From contig CAMGZH010000006.1 of assembly GCA_946182825.1 (NCBI GenBank), positions 36,490-100,489 of the forward strand: a DNA stretch of 64,000 nt, read 5' to 3'. Under the pieces are notes generated by a model. That model saw nothing but the letters and a program-made list of their open reading frames with translations, was not told where the DNA came from and ran no database searches. This stretch comes from an uncultured Lachnospiraceae bacterium. Its GTDB lineage: Bacteria; Bacillota; Clostridia; Lachnospirales; Lachnospiraceae. Shown piece after piece: positions 63,560-64,000 of this stretch; the stretch's first letter is position 1; each line of letters starts with the position of its first letter. A program made the position numbers and the translations under genes.

Positions 63560-64000
63560 ATGCACAGTTATCTTCGTTCCATAGGATTTAAAAATGTCGG
63601 ACAGAAGGAACTGGAACAAATCTACCAGGAAGCAAAGATTAATCCGGATAGTGTACAGGAAATTGTAGATTCAGAAGGTTATGAGTTTGCTGAGATCCGT
63701 AAGGAATATCTCCCGGGACTTGGAATTGCATTCCGGGGAATTATGGATGAAGCAGGAGAATTTGTGAAAGAATATTATTTTCCGTATCGCATCGGAAAAT
63801 ACATTTCAACGGCAGAACCGGTAGAAGTGATCCGTCAATCGGATAAAGAAAGTTTAGAAGGTGTTTGCGACGATCTAAGATTGGGAGTGGATCTCATCTT
63901 TTTTATTGAGGACATGTTCTACATTCTTAAATCTGAACAGAGAACAAGAAAAAAAGTAGATTTTGGTGGAGTTGCGTTATCAGCACTTGGTTTGGAGGGT
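63560..64000 (+). CDS. DUF3881-like protein (partial, C-terminus beyond right edge)
   Basis: ATG at 63560 with AGAGGAAA upstream; 147 codons open to the window end. N-terminus MHSYLRSIGFKN and the middle (YYFPYRIGKYIS) resemble DUF3881, found beside DUF4446 and parAB in Lachnospiraceae. No known function. Not serS, which often lies nearby. Confidence 0.75.
   Translation, partial: MHSYLRSIGFKNVGQKELEQIYQEAKINPDSVQEIVDSEGYEFAEIRKEYLPGLGIAFRGIMDEAGEFVKEYYFPYRIGKYISTAEPVEVIRQSDKESLEGVCDDLRLGVDLIFFIEDMFYILKSEQRTRKKVDFGGVALSALGLEG

Noticed and set aside
63560..64000. Expected serS to the right of parAB
   Set aside because: The frame at 63560 has no synthetase motifs and resembles DUF3881.
1..64000. 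Mobile elements, CRISPR arrays or phage genes
   Set aside because: No transposase, integrase, direct-repeat array or attachment site was seen; gene content is core throughout.

Overview
This is ordinary chromosomal DNA from an anaerobic Clostridia bacterium, most likely a Lachnospiraceae. The evidence is the combination of DUF5711, DUF4446 and DUF3881 family proteins, an [FeFe]-hydrogenase maturase (HydF), a reverse rubrerythrin, a two-subunit [4Fe-4S] fumarase, T-box leaders and the Firmicute gene order around the replication origin. No phage, transposon, integron or CRISPR array is visible. The window spans the origin: oriC lies between dnaA and rpmH at about 52.7-53.2 kb, almost everything to its left is on the minus strand and everything to its right on the plus strand, so genes run away from oriC.

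Region by region. 1-5.5 kb (-): an operon of a TPR/P-loop NTPase of unknown role, glycogen branching enzyme and a membrane-anchored DUF5711 protein (cut by the edge). 5.5-12.6 kb (-): aconitase-like hydratase and AI-2E family transporter; HydF and a coiled-coil protein; ROK fructokinase. 12.7-13.0 kb (+): SRP RNA. 13-20.3 kb: a cellobiose locus, with lacI-type regulator, sugar-binding lipoprotein (interrupted by an in-frame TAG) and two ABC permeases on the minus strand, and a divergent cellobiose phosphorylase; three matching LacI operators sit in the divergent promoter region. 20.4-27.5 kb: tadA, a GNAT acetyltransferase, an HD-GYP protein, tRNA-Lys, reverse rubrerythrin, a GIY-YIG protein, a TPR-GGDEF protein, ksgA and tatD. 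27.5-34.9 kb: metG, a zinc-ribbon protein, a Ca/Na antiporter, mntP behind a manganese riboswitch, a glycosyltransferase, a PAP2 phosphatase and tyrS behind a T-box. 35-42.3 kb: a complete trpEGDCFBA operon behind a Trp T-box. 42.4-44.2 kb: tRNA-Cys, tRNA-Ser and fumarase.

44.2-52.7 kb is the origin-proximal operon dnaA-dnaN-yaaA-recF-gyrB-gyrA, with the fumarase genes coupled directly to the end of gyrA. Right of oriC come rpmH-rnpA-yidD-yidC-jag, then mnmE-mnmG-rsmG, a coiled-coil protein, parA-parB, a DUF4446 protein and a DUF3881 protein cut by the right edge. Three parS sites (one inside rsmG, two before parA) mark the centromere.

The points most worth a second look are the amber-interrupted solute-binding protein, the three-site LacI regulon, the mntP riboswitch whose P1 strand overlaps the terminator arm, an excess of perfect DnaA boxes 9-21 kb left of oriC, and the TPR/P-loop-glgB-DUF5711 operon. 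I did not find convincing evidence of an entirely new system.
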